From CAZUSO01 sp964622775 (lineage in GTDB: Bacteria > Bacteroidota > Bacteroidia > Chitinophagales > Chitinophagaceae), in assembly GCA_964622775.1 (NCBI GenBank), contig CAZUSO010000003.1:61181-125180 (forward strand): 64,000 bases of DNA, in the 5' to 3' direction. The stretch's first letter is position 1. Each line of letters starts with the position of its first letter. The notes beneath the pieces are model-generated. The model had not been told where the DNA came from, did not search any database, and saw nothing but the letters and a program-made list of their open reading frames with translations. The position numbers were made by a program, and so were the translations under genes. Below are positions 27,028-35,548 of this stretch, piece by piece.

Positions 27028-28290
27028 TCAGGAAAACACTGCTTCCATCGCTTTTCCCTTCAGCTTTATCTCCGCCCATTCCTGTTCGGGAATGCTGTCG
27101 TAAGTAATGGCGCCGCCGGTCTGATAGGAAAGATACCTGTTTCGCTGGTTATACATCAAACTGCGAATGACTACATTGAAATCGAAATCGCCATCGGGGT
27201 TGATATAGCCTATGGTTCCGGAATAAATACCACGGCGGGAGCGTTCATATTGCTCAATCAGTTGCATAACTTTCACCTTTGGCGCACCGGTCATGCTCCC
27301 CATAGGGAAACTGTTTTGTAAAATTTGTGTTGCATTCATATCAGGCAACAGTTGCCCTTCTACCGTGGAGATCATCTGAAATACCTGCGGAAAATCATAA
27401 ATACCGAAAAGTTCTGTAGCCTGAATGCTTCCGGGAACACAACTCCTGGCCAGGTCATTGCGCATCAGATCCACGATCATAATATTCTCCGCCCGATCTT
27501 TATGACTCGCTGATAATTGCTGCTTCCGTAAATCGTCTTCCTCCCCATTCTTGCCGCGACCAATCGTTCCTTTAATCGGCTGTGCAAAGATTTGGTTTCC
27601 TGATTTCAAAAGGAATCGTTCCGGGCTGGCGCCCATCAGCCAGGCATCGCCGTTCCGGTAAAGGGAAGCATAAGGAGAAGGGTTGATGGTATTCAATCGC
27701 TGAAAGACATTCACAGGTTGAATATCGATGTGTTCACAATAGGCCTCAACGCAGAGGTTCAATTCGTAACAATCTCCTTCTGTGATGTGCTGTTGAATTT
27801 TTTGTACGGTATCCAGATATTCCTGTTCGGAAAAACGGAGTTCCCATCTCACCGGTTTTTGAGCAGCAGCAGAAAAGTGCTCGTTGGCCTGCTTCAATGC
27901 GGCTGCGATATCCTGTGCTCGTTCGCCTTCAATATGAAGCCTGCAGGAATTGTGCGGGATATACATGACTACTTCCGGCTCAAACCAAAAGCCATCACTG
28001 AAGCCGATACATTCGGGATGCCGGCTATTCAGGAGTGGCTCCATCTGGTTTTTCATGTCATAGGACAAATGACCAAAAAGCCAGCGGGGCAGATATTCCG
28101 GCGGCTGGTCGCCGAAATATTTTTTCATGCCGGCAGCCAGCAATACCTCATAGCGGTTGGGGTCGTTGGCATATTGGTTATTATCCAGATAAACAAAGAT
28201 GCTGAACGGCTGTAACCAGTTCAGCATCTTTGCTTTTATTCTTGCCAACTCATCCGGATGGAATGTTGTTGTAAAGCAAGCTTGTGTCAT
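27028..28290 (-). CDS. pabB: Aminodeoxychorismate synthase component I
   Basis: 420 residues from the ATG at 28290 (an in-frame GTG two codons earlier is less likely). The chorismate-binding domain fills the C-terminal two thirds: EGDCYELNLCVEAYCE, SPERFLLKSGNQIFAQPIKG (the PIKGT lysine motif of PabB rather than TrpE), DLMRNDLARSCVPGS, FPMGSMTGAPKVKVMQLIEQ and GIYSGTIGYINPDGDFDFNV. It makes 4-amino-4-deoxychorismate for p-aminobenzoate and folate, the substrate of FolP encoded nearby. No glutaminase or lyase gene is adjacent. It lies 14 bp after the stop of the Asp-rich protein gene on the same strand. Confidence 0.93.
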   Translation of the reverse strand: MTQACFTTTFHPDELARIKAKMLNWLQPFSIFVYLDNNQYANDPNRYEVLLAAGMKKYFGDQPPEYLPRWLFGHLSYDMKNQMEPLLNSRHPECIGFSDGFWFEPEVVMYIPHNSCRLHIEGERAQDIAAALKQANEHFSAAAQKPVRWELRFSEQEYLDTVQKIQQHITEGDCYELNLCVEAYCEHIDIQPVNVFQRLNTINPSPYASLYRNGDAWLMGASPERFLLKSGNQIFAQPIKGTIGRGKNGEEDDLRKQQLSASHKDRAENIMIVDLMRNDLARSCVPGSIQATELFGIYDFPQVFQMISTVEGQLLPDMNATQILQNSFPMGSMTGAPKVKVMQLIEQYERSRRGIYSGTIGYINPDGDFDFNVVIRSLMYNQRNRYLSYQTGGAITYDSIPEQEWAEIKLKGKAMEAVFS

Positions 28291-28304
28291 GAGCACATCT
28301 GTTT

Positions 28305-28727
28305 TTAAAAATCATCGTCATCATCATCGAAATCATCGTTGAAGATGCCCAGGTCGCGGAATTCATCGTCAAAATCATCATCATCTCCTTTCCCCTTCTT
28401 TTTTCCGGTACTTTTTCCGGATTTTGGAATATCAAACTCTTCAAAATCGGGGTCAATATCCGTGTCGAAGTCGTCGCCCTCGTTAAAATCGTCATCATCG
28501 TCAAAATCATCATCGTTGTCATCGTTATCATCGTTGTCAATCTCTGATTTCTTTTTGGAAGATGACGTTGTTCTGGTACGGGATACCTTAGGGCTTACTT
28601 CTTCATTATCAAGTTCGTCTTCAAGCGCATCATCTTTTAATGGCTTGGCCGTTTTCCCGGCGCTTGTTTTTTTTGTAGCTTGTGCGCTTTTCTTTATTGT
28701 CGTTTTTTTATCTGTACTTGGTTTCAT
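28305..28727 (-). CDS. Charge-segregated Asp-rich protein of unknown function
   Basis: 140 residues, no recognised domain. Residues 1-30 are Lys/Thr/Ala-rich (MKPSTDKKTTIKKSAQATKK), 31-45 acidic, 46-61 Ser/Lys/Arg-rich, 62-100 nearly all Asp/Asn/Glu/Phe, 101-114 Lys/Gly/Ser, and the last 26 are again Asp-rich, ending FDDDDDDF. It is likely disordered. The DNA shows trinucleotide runs of GAT/GAC. It is followed 14 bp later by pabB on the same strand. An opposite-strand frame over 28339-28737 is a serine-rich shadow. The role is unknown; acidic tails of this type can act as DNA mimics or chaperones, but that is inference only. Confidence 0.75.
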   Translation of the reverse strand: MKPSTDKKTTIKKSAQATKKTSAGKTAKPLKDDALEDELDNEEVSPKVSRTRTTSSSKKKSEIDNDDNDDNDDDFDDDDDFNEGDDFDTDIDPDFEEFDIPKSGKSTGKKKGKGDDDDFDDEFRDLGIFNDDFDDDDDDF

Positions 28728-28888
28728 AGCACAATAACTGTTGTTGATTATTACGGATTAGTTGTCGATGTAAATTTCAATACTTTTTAGAAACGGAAAA
28801 ACTTTTTTTTCAAAAAATTTTCTTGTAAAATGCTCCCGAAAAACGAACGGTAATTTTCCACCTGTCCATTATCGGGAATTTAATGCGA

Positions 28889-30154
28889 TTAAAACAGGGT
28901 TAATAAGTGTGCTCTCTCCGTGCCGTTTGAGATAAACTGGATACGGGTTTGCAGGTATTCTTCCAGAAAGCGGCAGTATTCGGTGAACTCAGCCGGAAGC
29001 TGTTCCGGGCGGGTACAGGCGCTGATGGGATTTTCCCAGCCTTGGAACGATTGATATTCCGGGATGATATTACTGCCGGTGATTTCAAATGGAAACTGAT
29101 CGGTATCTGTTCCGTCAATCTTATACGCAACGGCAGCCTTTAATGTCCGGAAAGTATCCAGCACATCGGCTTTGGTTACAATCAGCCGGGTAACTCCACT
29201 GAGCATTACGGCATAACGCAGGGCAACCAGATCAATCCATCCGCAGCGGCGTGGTCGCTTGGTTACAGCGCCGAATTCCTGACCTGCAACCCGCAATTGC
29301 TCGCCGGTTTCATCATGCAGCTCCGTAGGGAAAGGGCCGCTCCCCACACGGGTGCAATAGGCCTTGGTGATGCCATACACTTCACCGATCCGGGAAGGAG
29401 CAACGCCCAGCCCGGTACATACCCCGGCAGATATCGTATTGGAAGAGGTGACAAAGGGATAAGTTCCGTAATCAATATCCAGCATACTACCCTGTGCGCC
29501 TTCTGCTAAAACCCGCTTGCCGTTTTGCAGGTGGTTGTTCAGCCAGTATTCGCCATTGACGATATGCAGTTGTTTTAAATAGTCGATGGCTTCAAAAAAT
29601 CCTTTTTCCCATGCAGCCCAGTCCACTTCAAATGCGTATAATTTCAGCAGCTCATTATGCTTTTCTTTCAGCTTCCGGTATTTTTCTTCCCAGTCTTCCG
29701 TGAGGATATCGCCCACTCTAAGGCCGTTCCGCCCGGTCTTGTCCATATATGCCGGGCCGATCCCTTTCAGCGTGGAACCGATCTTGTCATTACCTTTCGC
29801 CTGCTCTGATGCCGCATCCAGGGCACGGTGCGAAGGCAGGATAAGGTGGGCTTTATGAGAAATGAAAAGATTGTGGTCTAAGGAAACACCGATTTTCTGC
29901 AGACCTTCAATTTCTTCCCGGAGCGTTATGGGATCAATCACCACTCCATTACCAATAAGATTGAGTGTTTTAGAATTGAAAACTCCCGAAGGGATGGTGC
30001 GCAATACCACCTTGTTACCGTCCACATATAGCGTGTGTCCGGCATTAGGGCCTCCCTGGAATCTTGCGATGATGTGGTAATGAGCAGCCAGATAGTCCAC
30101 AATCTTTCCCTTCCCTTCATCGCCCCATTGCAGGCCGATTAATACATCTACCAT
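28889..30154 (-). CDS. purA: Adenylosuccinate synthase
   Basis: 421 residues. Joins IMP and aspartate using GTP, the first committed step to AMP. The N-terminal MVDVLIGLQWGDEGKGKIVD holds the P-loop-like GDEGKGK, followed by FQGGPNAGHTLYVDG, and later GSTLKGIGPAYMDKTGRNGL, LAEGAQGSMLDIDYGTYPFV, RVGSGPFPTEL and TKRPRRCGWIDLVALRYA, all family motifs in order. Length is normal. The start is the ATG at 30154. The next gene upstream on the same strand is a TonB receptor with its own terminator, so purA is an independent unit. Confidence 0.97.
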   Translation of the reverse strand: MVDVLIGLQWGDEGKGKIVDYLAAHYHIIARFQGGPNAGHTLYVDGNKVVLRTIPSGVFNSKTLNLIGNGVVIDPITLREEIEGLQKIGVSLDHNLFISHKAHLILPSHRALDAASEQAKGNDKIGSTLKGIGPAYMDKTGRNGLRVGDILTEDWEEKYRKLKEKHNELLKLYAFEVDWAAWEKGFFEAIDYLKQLHIVNGEYWLNNHLQNGKRVLAEGAQGSMLDIDYGTYPFVTSSNTISAGVCTGLGVAPSRIGEVYGITKAYCTRVGSGPFPTELHDETGEQLRVAGQEFGAVTKRPRRCGWIDLVALRYAVMLSGVTRLIVTKADVLDTFRTLKAAVAYKIDGTDTDQFPFEITGSNIIPEYQSFQGWENPISACTRPEQLPAEFTEYCRFLEEYLQTRIQFISNGTERAHLLTLF

Positions 30155-30213
30155 GTTTGTTGTATGTTATTTGAAAATGTAAAAATAAGCCACGAAATTT
30201 TGAAAAATAACGG

Positions 30214-30254
30214 ACATAAAAAAATGTTCCATAATTTGTTTTCATGGAACATTT
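30214..30254 (-). terminator. Rho-independent terminator of the TonB receptor gene
   Basis: On the minus strand AAATGTTCCAT pairs perfectly over 11 bp with ATGGAACATTT (30244-30254 with 30222-30232), followed by a run of T (30218-30224). It lies 20 bases after the stop of the receptor gene and before purA. Confidence 0.8.
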
Positions 30255-30274
30255 ATAGTATGCCATTTCCAGGG

Positions 30275-33055
30275 TTAAAATTTGAGACTCAGATTGATAA
30301 AATAATTGATCCCTATTCCGTAAAAATACTTATTGCCAAACCGGTCGGGATTCCTGCTGTTAAAGTCGTACCGAAGCTGTTCAAAACCGCCGGTTAAGTT
30401 GTTTTTATTATTCAAAATATTACTGACACCCACATTCAGATACAGGAATGTGCCATAGGGCAGGGACTTCATCGCCTTGCTGAGCAAAAAAGATTTTCCG
30501 GTAAAGATATCAATGGTAAATATGCCCGGTAACTGCTCCTGCTCCAGTATCCTGCTCCATTGCTCCGATGCAGGTTCAATGAGATCAACAGCTTCGGCAG
30601 TGCGTCGGCTTGGATTTATTGCTACATAATTCCGGTGGAGATAGTTGAAATTAATATAGGCATACCAATATTTTGGTGAACGGTAATTCCATCCAAGCGT
30701 ATAGGCGGATTGTGGGCCGGTGGCGGCAAAATAATTTTTCAGGTAAGCTGCCGAACTTTCTGCACGGGTATTGGTATCGTTATCCCGGTAAATGCTGATG
30801 TCGGGACGGTTGGTGTAAAATGCCTGCATCCAGGCAGCCACTACTGTGATGCCGATACTGGAACTGATCTTAGTCTGAAGGGCAAACTCAGCGCCAAGAT
30901 TCCTGGTGTTAACCGGGCGCATCACATAATTGACAAAAGTGCGGTAATCTTCATGATAAAACCTTATAATATCCGTGATGTCTTTCCGCTCCGTTACAAA
31001 ACCGGTAAGCCGCCCGCTGATATAGGGCGCATGCAAAATATAGCCGCCTTCCATGCTTGATAATTGCTCTGAACCCGGACGATCCACAACCATGTTGCGC
31101 GTTCGCGGGGAAATAAAGGTATTGTCGAATGAGGGTGGGGCTGTTGTGTAGCTTCCGTTTATGAAGAGATAATTTCTACCGTCAATCTTATAAGTCAGGC
31201 CGCCTTTCACCGCGTAATTAATAAAACTCTGCTGCGCTGATTTCCCCTCAGAATCATCAGGGAACAAGCCATTCCTATAGATCCCTTCGCGATGGAAGAC
31301 ATCCAGGCTCAAACGTGTTGCGAGAAAGAAATCCACTCTGTTGAAAGTAAAAACGCCCTGTCCCCACCACCAGGATTTCATGAACCGGGCTTGGTAATCA
31401 TATTGATATTTATCCCCGACTTTTATAATCGCATTGGGGTGGTTGAGATCGTTTTGATTGAACTCGCTGTTGCCGACATAAGTACGTTCCGCAAACTGAT
31501 TGAGGTTGACATAATAATCGCCCCCTAACAAATCCAGCATCTTGCGATAGCTTTCTGTATTTTGGAAAATGACGGACGCTCCGGTATATAATTTTGCAGA
31601 TGCTTCAATCACTTTGGAACAATTTACCGAAAAGCTCACTTTCCGGATATCATCCCGATCCTGACCGATCACATACAGAGAGCGGCTTCCGGGCTCACCT
31701 GTAGCAGGATCAACATTCATACGATTCACTTCATAAAGCCGACTCCAGTCCACCTGCATTTGATCGGGATTGCGCTCCAGTTCCTCTAATAGGTCTGCTG
31801 CTGTTGCGGAATCGGCGCCCGCCGGATTATTCAGAAAATAACCGGGTAATTTGCGATAATAGTCGGGCCGCGGATCCTGAGCATTGTACCAGTCTATAAC
31901 AGAATTACCGGTGAGCCCCTGTTGCCAGGCTATTGCAATATTTATAATGGTATTATGGTCAGGATTAAATGTATAATTCAGCAGGGCGATTGGTTGGAAA
32001 GTGCTGTTGATATGCGCATTCCTTTTTGCTCCATCCAGATAGCCCCAGTTGGGATTGTAATAATGCGATCCGGCAATATCCATAGCTTCCGCTGTGGCTG
32101 GCATAGCTTTGCCCCGCCCGGTAGGCGAGCCAAAGGTGATAAAATGCAGAAAATTTTTTTTGCCAAGTTTTTTGCTGATGGCTAAGAAATAAGCATAACT
32201 GTCATAAAATGTTCCGGGAATATAGCCTGCTTTCGCCCAGCGCCTGGAAGCCGAAGCTGAAAATGCCCATCCGTTATCCATCACACCCGAACTGTAAGTC
32301 AGCATCAGCCGGTGCCGGTAACTGCGATTGGCAAATGAATAGGTGATACGGGTTTGCTTACGCTGGGAAGCTGCGGAAGCGTCTGTCTGAGTCATGCCAA
32401 GCAATCCTCCGAAACCGGTTTCCGCAGCATGCAAGCCAAATGTCCCGGTTTGATTGCGAAATACATCATTCAGTCCGCCCCAGGTACTCCAGATGGCAAA
32501 TCCAGATTCGGCATCGTTCATCGGGACGGCGTTGATAGACACCTCCAGCTGATTGCGCTTGTAGCCGCGCAACTGATAATGCAGGGAGCCGAACGTAAAT
32601 GCCGCAGCCGATAAGAACGGATCACGGGAAGCGCTGAGCAATCCCGGAATACTTTGGTTGCCGGTTACCTCGTCATCCGCACCGGAATTGTTTTCTTCTA
32701 ATGAAAAGGCGGATAACGCTGCCATAGTTTGGGAAATGTCTGCTTCATGTACCACAACGGCAATATCGCCTACGTCAACCACACTGATGTCCAGGGCAAT
32801 CCTTACCGGATCCTGCAAGGTATAGCGATCCCCCACTTTAAGGTCATAATTCCCGCGCGGCACCCGGCTGAACAGGAATGTTCCATTGGTGTCCGTTAGG
32901 GTCAGCATTTTAAGGTAGGGAAGTTCAACAGTCACTTCAGGCAATGGCCTCCCCGTAGCGGCATCGGTAATTCGGCCTTTTATTAGTGCCGTATTTTGCG
33001 CAAAGCCTGCGATATGCAGGACGCATAACAAGGTTAAGCATAAGATCTTTCTCAT
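30275..33055 (-). CDS. TonB-dependent receptor with N-terminal carboxypeptidase-regulatory-like domain
   Basis: 926-residue outer membrane receptor. The signal peptide is MRKILCLTLLCVLHIAGFAQ. A regulatory-like beta-sandwich follows (LIKGRITDAATGRPLPEVTV ... GTFLFSRVPRGNYDLKV, about 25-100), then a plug (about 130-230, with FGSLHYQLRGYKRNQLEVSI and VPMNDAESGFAIWSTWGGLN) and a long barrel ending YGIGINYFINLSLKF. There is no SusD partner and no adjacent transporter gene. The plug sequence differs from SusC types and resembles the group of receptors without known ligand. Expression is probably from the region at 33056-33180; the transposon-like element at 33191 lies upstream of it. Confidence 0.9.
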   Translation of the reverse strand: MRKILCLTLLCVLHIAGFAQNTALIKGRITDAATGRPLPEVTVELPYLKMLTLTDTNGTFLFSRVPRGNYDLKVGDRYTLQDPVRIALDISVVDVGDIAVVVHEADISQTMAALSAFSLEENNSGADDEVTGNQSIPGLLSASRDPFLSAAAFTFGSLHYQLRGYKRNQLEVSINAVPMNDAESGFAIWSTWGGLNDVFRNQTGTFGLHAAETGFGGLLGMTQTDASAASQRKQTRITYSFANRSYRHRLMLTYSSGVMDNGWAFSASASRRWAKAGYIPGTFYDSYAYFLAISKKLGKKNFLHFITFGSPTGRGKAMPATAEAMDIAGSHYYNPNWGYLDGAKRNAHINSTFQPIALLNYTFNPDHNTIINIAIAWQQGLTGNSVIDWYNAQDPRPDYYRKLPGYFLNNPAGADSATAADLLEELERNPDQMQVDWSRLYEVNRMNVDPATGEPGSRSLYVIGQDRDDIRKVSFSVNCSKVIEASAKLYTGASVIFQNTESYRKMLDLLGGDYYVNLNQFAERTYVGNSEFNQNDLNHPNAIIKVGDKYQYDYQARFMKSWWWGQGVFTFNRVDFFLATRLSLDVFHREGIYRNGLFPDDSEGKSAQQSFINYAVKGGLTYKIDGRNYLFINGSYTTAPPSFDNTFISPRTRNMVVDRPGSEQLSSMEGGYILHAPYISGRLTGFVTERKDITDIIRFYHEDYRTFVNYVMRPVNTRNLGAEFALQTKISSSIGITVVAAWMQAFYTNRPDISIYRDNDTNTRAESSAAYLKNYFAATGPQSAYTLGWNYRSPKYWYAYINFNYLHRNYVAINPSRRTAEAVDLIEPASEQWSRILEQEQLPGIFTIDIFTGKSFLLSKAMKSLPYGTFLYLNVGVSNILNNKNNLTGGFEQLRYDFNSRNPDRFGNKYFYGIGINYFINLSLKF

Positions 33056-33182
33056 TTGTTGATAGGGTTAAAGGGTGAACAATAATCAGCATTATTTCAG
33101 AAAATGCATTTGCATTATCATAAATTATTACCGATTTGTATTCGCGAAAGTAAATAAAAAATGATTATGTAGTATGTGCAAA

Positions 33183-33502
33183 AAAGACAGGGGTGTATCC
33201 CAAATGTTGCATGTGGTGTAATGTTTTTTTGTCATTCCGCAAAAACGTGCCGTTCATTCCGAAAAGAAAATCCCGGATTACGCTTAATCCGGTTAGGGTT
33301 TTCGCATGGAGGAATTTCCTAATCGGGCGGATGGGCAAATGCCCGGGAGACTCCTCCGCTCCATAAAATTTACTGCGCTGCGTTCCGTAAATTTTACTCC
33401 GGCCGGAATGACGACCGCTTATACGCTTCACCCGGAATGACGATACCTTTTACATTCGGGAGATTGCTCCGGTGCGACAATTTGGGATGCACTCAAAGAC
33501 AG
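33183..33502. mobile_element. MITE-like element with terminal inverted repeats and 8-bp target duplication
   Basis: The element proper is 33191-33494 (304 bp). The left end GGGTGTATCCCAAATGTTGC (33191-33210) is matched, inverted, by the right end, whose reverse complement reads GAGTGCATCCCAAATTGTCG. AAAGACAG stands directly outside both ends (33183-33190 and 33495-33502), a perfect 8-bp target-site duplication. Inside are further inverted repeats: GTCATTCCG with CGGAATGAC, and TAAAATTTAC (33364-33373) with GTAAATTTTA (33387-33396). It has no coding capacity. The end sequence recurs at 38833 and 39058. It would need a transposase supplied in trans; the 8-bp duplication fits several IS families, for example IS1595 or ISL3. 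Confidence 0.8.
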
Positions 33503-33536
33503 ACCCCGAAGATTTTTGAGAACCTTCGGAGGTCTG
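33500..33536. terminator. Hairpin downstream of phoH, possible terminator
   Basis: CAGACCCCGAAG (33500-33511) pairs with CTTCGGAGGTCTG (33524-33536) with one bulged base. On the minus strand it follows the phoH stop by 25 bases and is followed by TCTTTGAG, a weak T-tract. The MITE-like element appears to have inserted at its edge. Confidence 0.5.
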
Positions 33537-33560
33537 TTGATAACATCATGGTATTCCTTC

Positions 33561-34604
33561 TTATTGCGTTTTTGCGACTTGTACACTTGCGCGCCGGTTC
33601 CGGCGTTCTTCCTCTTGTTGTTCCGCTAACTTTTCTTCGCGTTCCGATTCCCTGTCATAGGCGCCAATGATATGTTTTACCAGGCGGTGCCGGACCACAT
33701 CATTCCCGTTCAGTTCAATATGGGCGATGCCGTCAATGTTTTTAAGAATCTTCACCGCCTTGCCTAATCCGGATTTTTGATTTTTAGGTAAATCAACCTG
33801 GGTCAAATCACCGGTGATGATCGCCTTGGCCGACGGCCCGATCCGGGTCAGGAACATTTTCAGTTGCAGATCGGTGGCGTTTTGCGCTTCATCTAAGATA
33901 ATATATGCATGATCCAATGTGCGTCCGCGCATATAGGCCAGTGGCGCAACTTCTATCACGCGGTTGGCCATGAAATAGGTAAGCTTGTCGGCTGGAATCA
34001 TGTCGTCCAGCGCATCATAAAGCGGACGCAAATAAGGGTCGATCTTTTCCTTAAGGTCGCCGGGAAGAAATCCTAATGTTTCTCCGGCTTCTACCGCCGG
34101 GCGTGTCAGGATTATTTTTCTTACGGCTTTATTCTTCAAAGCACGAACCGCCAGTGCAACCGCAGTGTAAGTCTTTCCTGTTCCTGCCGGACCGATAGCG
34201 AAGATGATATCATTCTTTTCCGAGATGGCTACTAACCTGCGCTGGTTTGCAGTCTTGGCACGGATCACCCGTCCGTTGGGGCCGAACACTAAGATGTCAT
34301 TTCCGCTTAGGATATTTGCCGAATCGCTGCCTGACTCATTTTCATCCTCATCAGCATCCCCCAGGATCTGTGCAAAATAGCTTTCGGGCAGATGCCCGTT
34401 GCGTTCCATAAACCTGATGATGAGATCGATCTTTTCTTTTGCGGATGCAACTTCCTCAGCCTGTCCGGCCAGCTTGATTTGCGAGCCACGCGACAGTATT
34501 TTCAGTAAAGGAAATTTCTTTTTTAGAATGTCAAATTTGTTGTTATTAACGCCGAAAAATTCAATCGGGTTAACCGTTTCGAGATTAATAATTGCTTCTG
34601 TCAA
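33561..34604 (-). CDS. PhoH family ATPase
   Basis: 347 residues. The N-terminal ~115 residues (NPIEFFGVNNNKFDILKKKF, LKILSRGSQIKLAG) form a KH-like region; the ATPase domain follows with Walker A AIGPAGTGKTYTAVALAV, ILTRPAVEAGETLGFLPGDL, Walker B-like AYIILDEAQNATDLQLKMFL and ITGDLTQVDLP. PhoH proteins are linked to RNA metabolism and often lie by ybeY. A basic/acidic low-complexity tail (SEREEKLAEQQEEERRNRRA) ends the protein. The start is TTG at 34604; no in-frame ATG precedes the conserved N-terminus, and the reading MTEAIINLETVNP matches the family. Confidence 0.93.
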   Translation of the reverse strand: MTEAIINLETVNPIEFFGVNNNKFDILKKKFPLLKILSRGSQIKLAGQAEEVASAKEKIDLIIRFMERNGHLPESYFAQILGDADEDENESGSDSANILSGNDILVFGPNGRVIRAKTANQRRLVAISEKNDIIFAIGPAGTGKTYTAVALAVRALKNKAVRKIILTRPAVEAGETLGFLPGDLKEKIDPYLRPLYDALDDMIPADKLTYFMANRVIEVAPLAYMRGRTLDHAYIILDEAQNATDLQLKMFLTRIGPSAKAIITGDLTQVDLPKNQKSGLGKAVKILKNIDGIAHIELNGNDVVRHRLVKHIIGAYDRESEREEKLAEQQEEERRNRRASVQVAKTQ

Positions 34605-34665
34605 TGTATAAGCTGAATTTGTTTGAATTTAAATGTAAGCAATAAACGGAAAGTCGTATATTAAA

Positions 34666-35196
34666 TTATGATGAAACCGGCTTAGGCGGCTCCATAACCG
34701 CTCCGCATTTTTCACAGGTACGCTTGGCTTCATCCCCATAAAATGCTTCCATTACCGGCGGCAGTTGGTTTACGATATCGCTTACGGGAAGAAACTCTTC
34801 GTACAGTTTATGAGCACAATTTTCGCAATACCAGGAAAAGGAATCCTTCATGTCGGAAGGGCGTACCTTTTCGATAACCAACCCTATGGTTCCGGCTCCG
34901 CGCTGCGGTGAATGCGGTACCCTCGCCGGTAAAAGAAACATTTCCCCCTGTTTGATGCTAAGCGGGACGATCTTGCCCTCTTCAATAATGCGGACAACAA
35001 TATCGCCTTCGAGCTGATAGAACAACTCTTCGGTTTCGTTATAGTGGAAATCTTTACGGCTGTTGGGACCACCAACCACCATGACAATGAAATCCTGAAC
35101 ATCTTTATATACCTGCTGATTGCCAACGGGTGGCTTCAGCAAATGACGGTGTTCTTCGATCCATTGCGTTAAATTAAAAGGACGTATGACTGCCAT
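34666..35196 (-). CDS. 3-hydroxyanthranilate 3,4-dioxygenase
   Basis: 176 residues from the ATG at 35196 (MAVIRPFNLTQWIEEHRHLL). Cupin enzyme that opens the ring of 3-hydroxyanthranilate in tryptophan catabolism or de novo NAD synthesis. The iron ligands lie in KDFHYNETEELFYQ (His, Glu) and VPHSPQR (His). Two CxxC pairs near the C-terminus (CENC, CEKC) form the rubredoxin-like iron site of the bacterial enzyme. No other kynurenine-pathway gene is in the window. It is divergent from atpZ; a near -7 box (TATCTTTA) lies just before the upstream in-frame ATG. Confidence 0.93.
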   Translation of the reverse strand: MAVIRPFNLTQWIEEHRHLLKPPVGNQQVYKDVQDFIVMVVGGPNSRKDFHYNETEELFYQLEGDIVVRIIEEGKIVPLSIKQGEMFLLPARVPHSPQRGAGTIGLVIEKVRPSDMKDSFSWYCENCAHKLYEEFLPVSDIVNQLPPVMEAFYGDEAKRTCEKCGAVMEPPKPVSS

Positions 35197-35301
35197 AATT
35201 TTATTTTTCATAAAGATACAGTTTTTTAGCAGCTAAAAAAGCAATTTCGTTTATGAGGAAAGAATTATTTTCGCAGAAGATTCTTATTTAAAAAGAAAAT
35301 T

Positions 35302-35520
35302 TTGGCAATAAAAAAAACGGATAAATCATATCGCAATGCCATGCGGTATGCCGCTTTGGGTACAGAGCTGGCCGTTATGCTGGGTCTTGGCGTTTTAGGT
35401 GGCCTTAAAGTAGATGAGCGTTTGCATACCACACCGCTTTTTTTGCTGCTGTTTCCGGTCATTGCCCTCGTTATCACTTTTGTGCAGTTATATAAAAGTC
35501 TCAATAAAAAGAAACCCTGA
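35302..35520 (+). CDS. atpZ: AtpZ/AtpI-like small membrane protein
   Basis: 72 residues, two membrane helices (AALGTELAVMLGLGVLGGLK and LFLLLFPVIALVITFVQLY) joined by VDERLHTTP. The pattern is that of AtpZ/AtpI proteins, which sit ahead of F-type ATP synthase genes and assist Mg2+ entry or c-ring assembly. Here no atp gene follows within the window; a lipid A acyltransferase-like gene follows 28 bp later instead. The start is TTG at 35302: an in-frame TGA lies upstream at 35254, and the next ATG (35341) would remove residues usually conserved in the family. Confidence 0.78.
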   Translation: MAIKKTDKSYRNAMRYAALGTELAVMLGLGVLGGLKVDERLHTTPLFLLLFPVIALVITFVQLYKSLNKKKP

Positions 35521-35548
35521 GCATCTTGCTTTGTAGCCGCTGTTTTTA

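Noticed and set aside
28339..28737. Long serine-rich plus-strand frame opposite the Asp-rich protein
   Set aside because: It is the mirror of GAT/GAC repeats in the real minus-strand gene; it has no signal, domain or separate start context.
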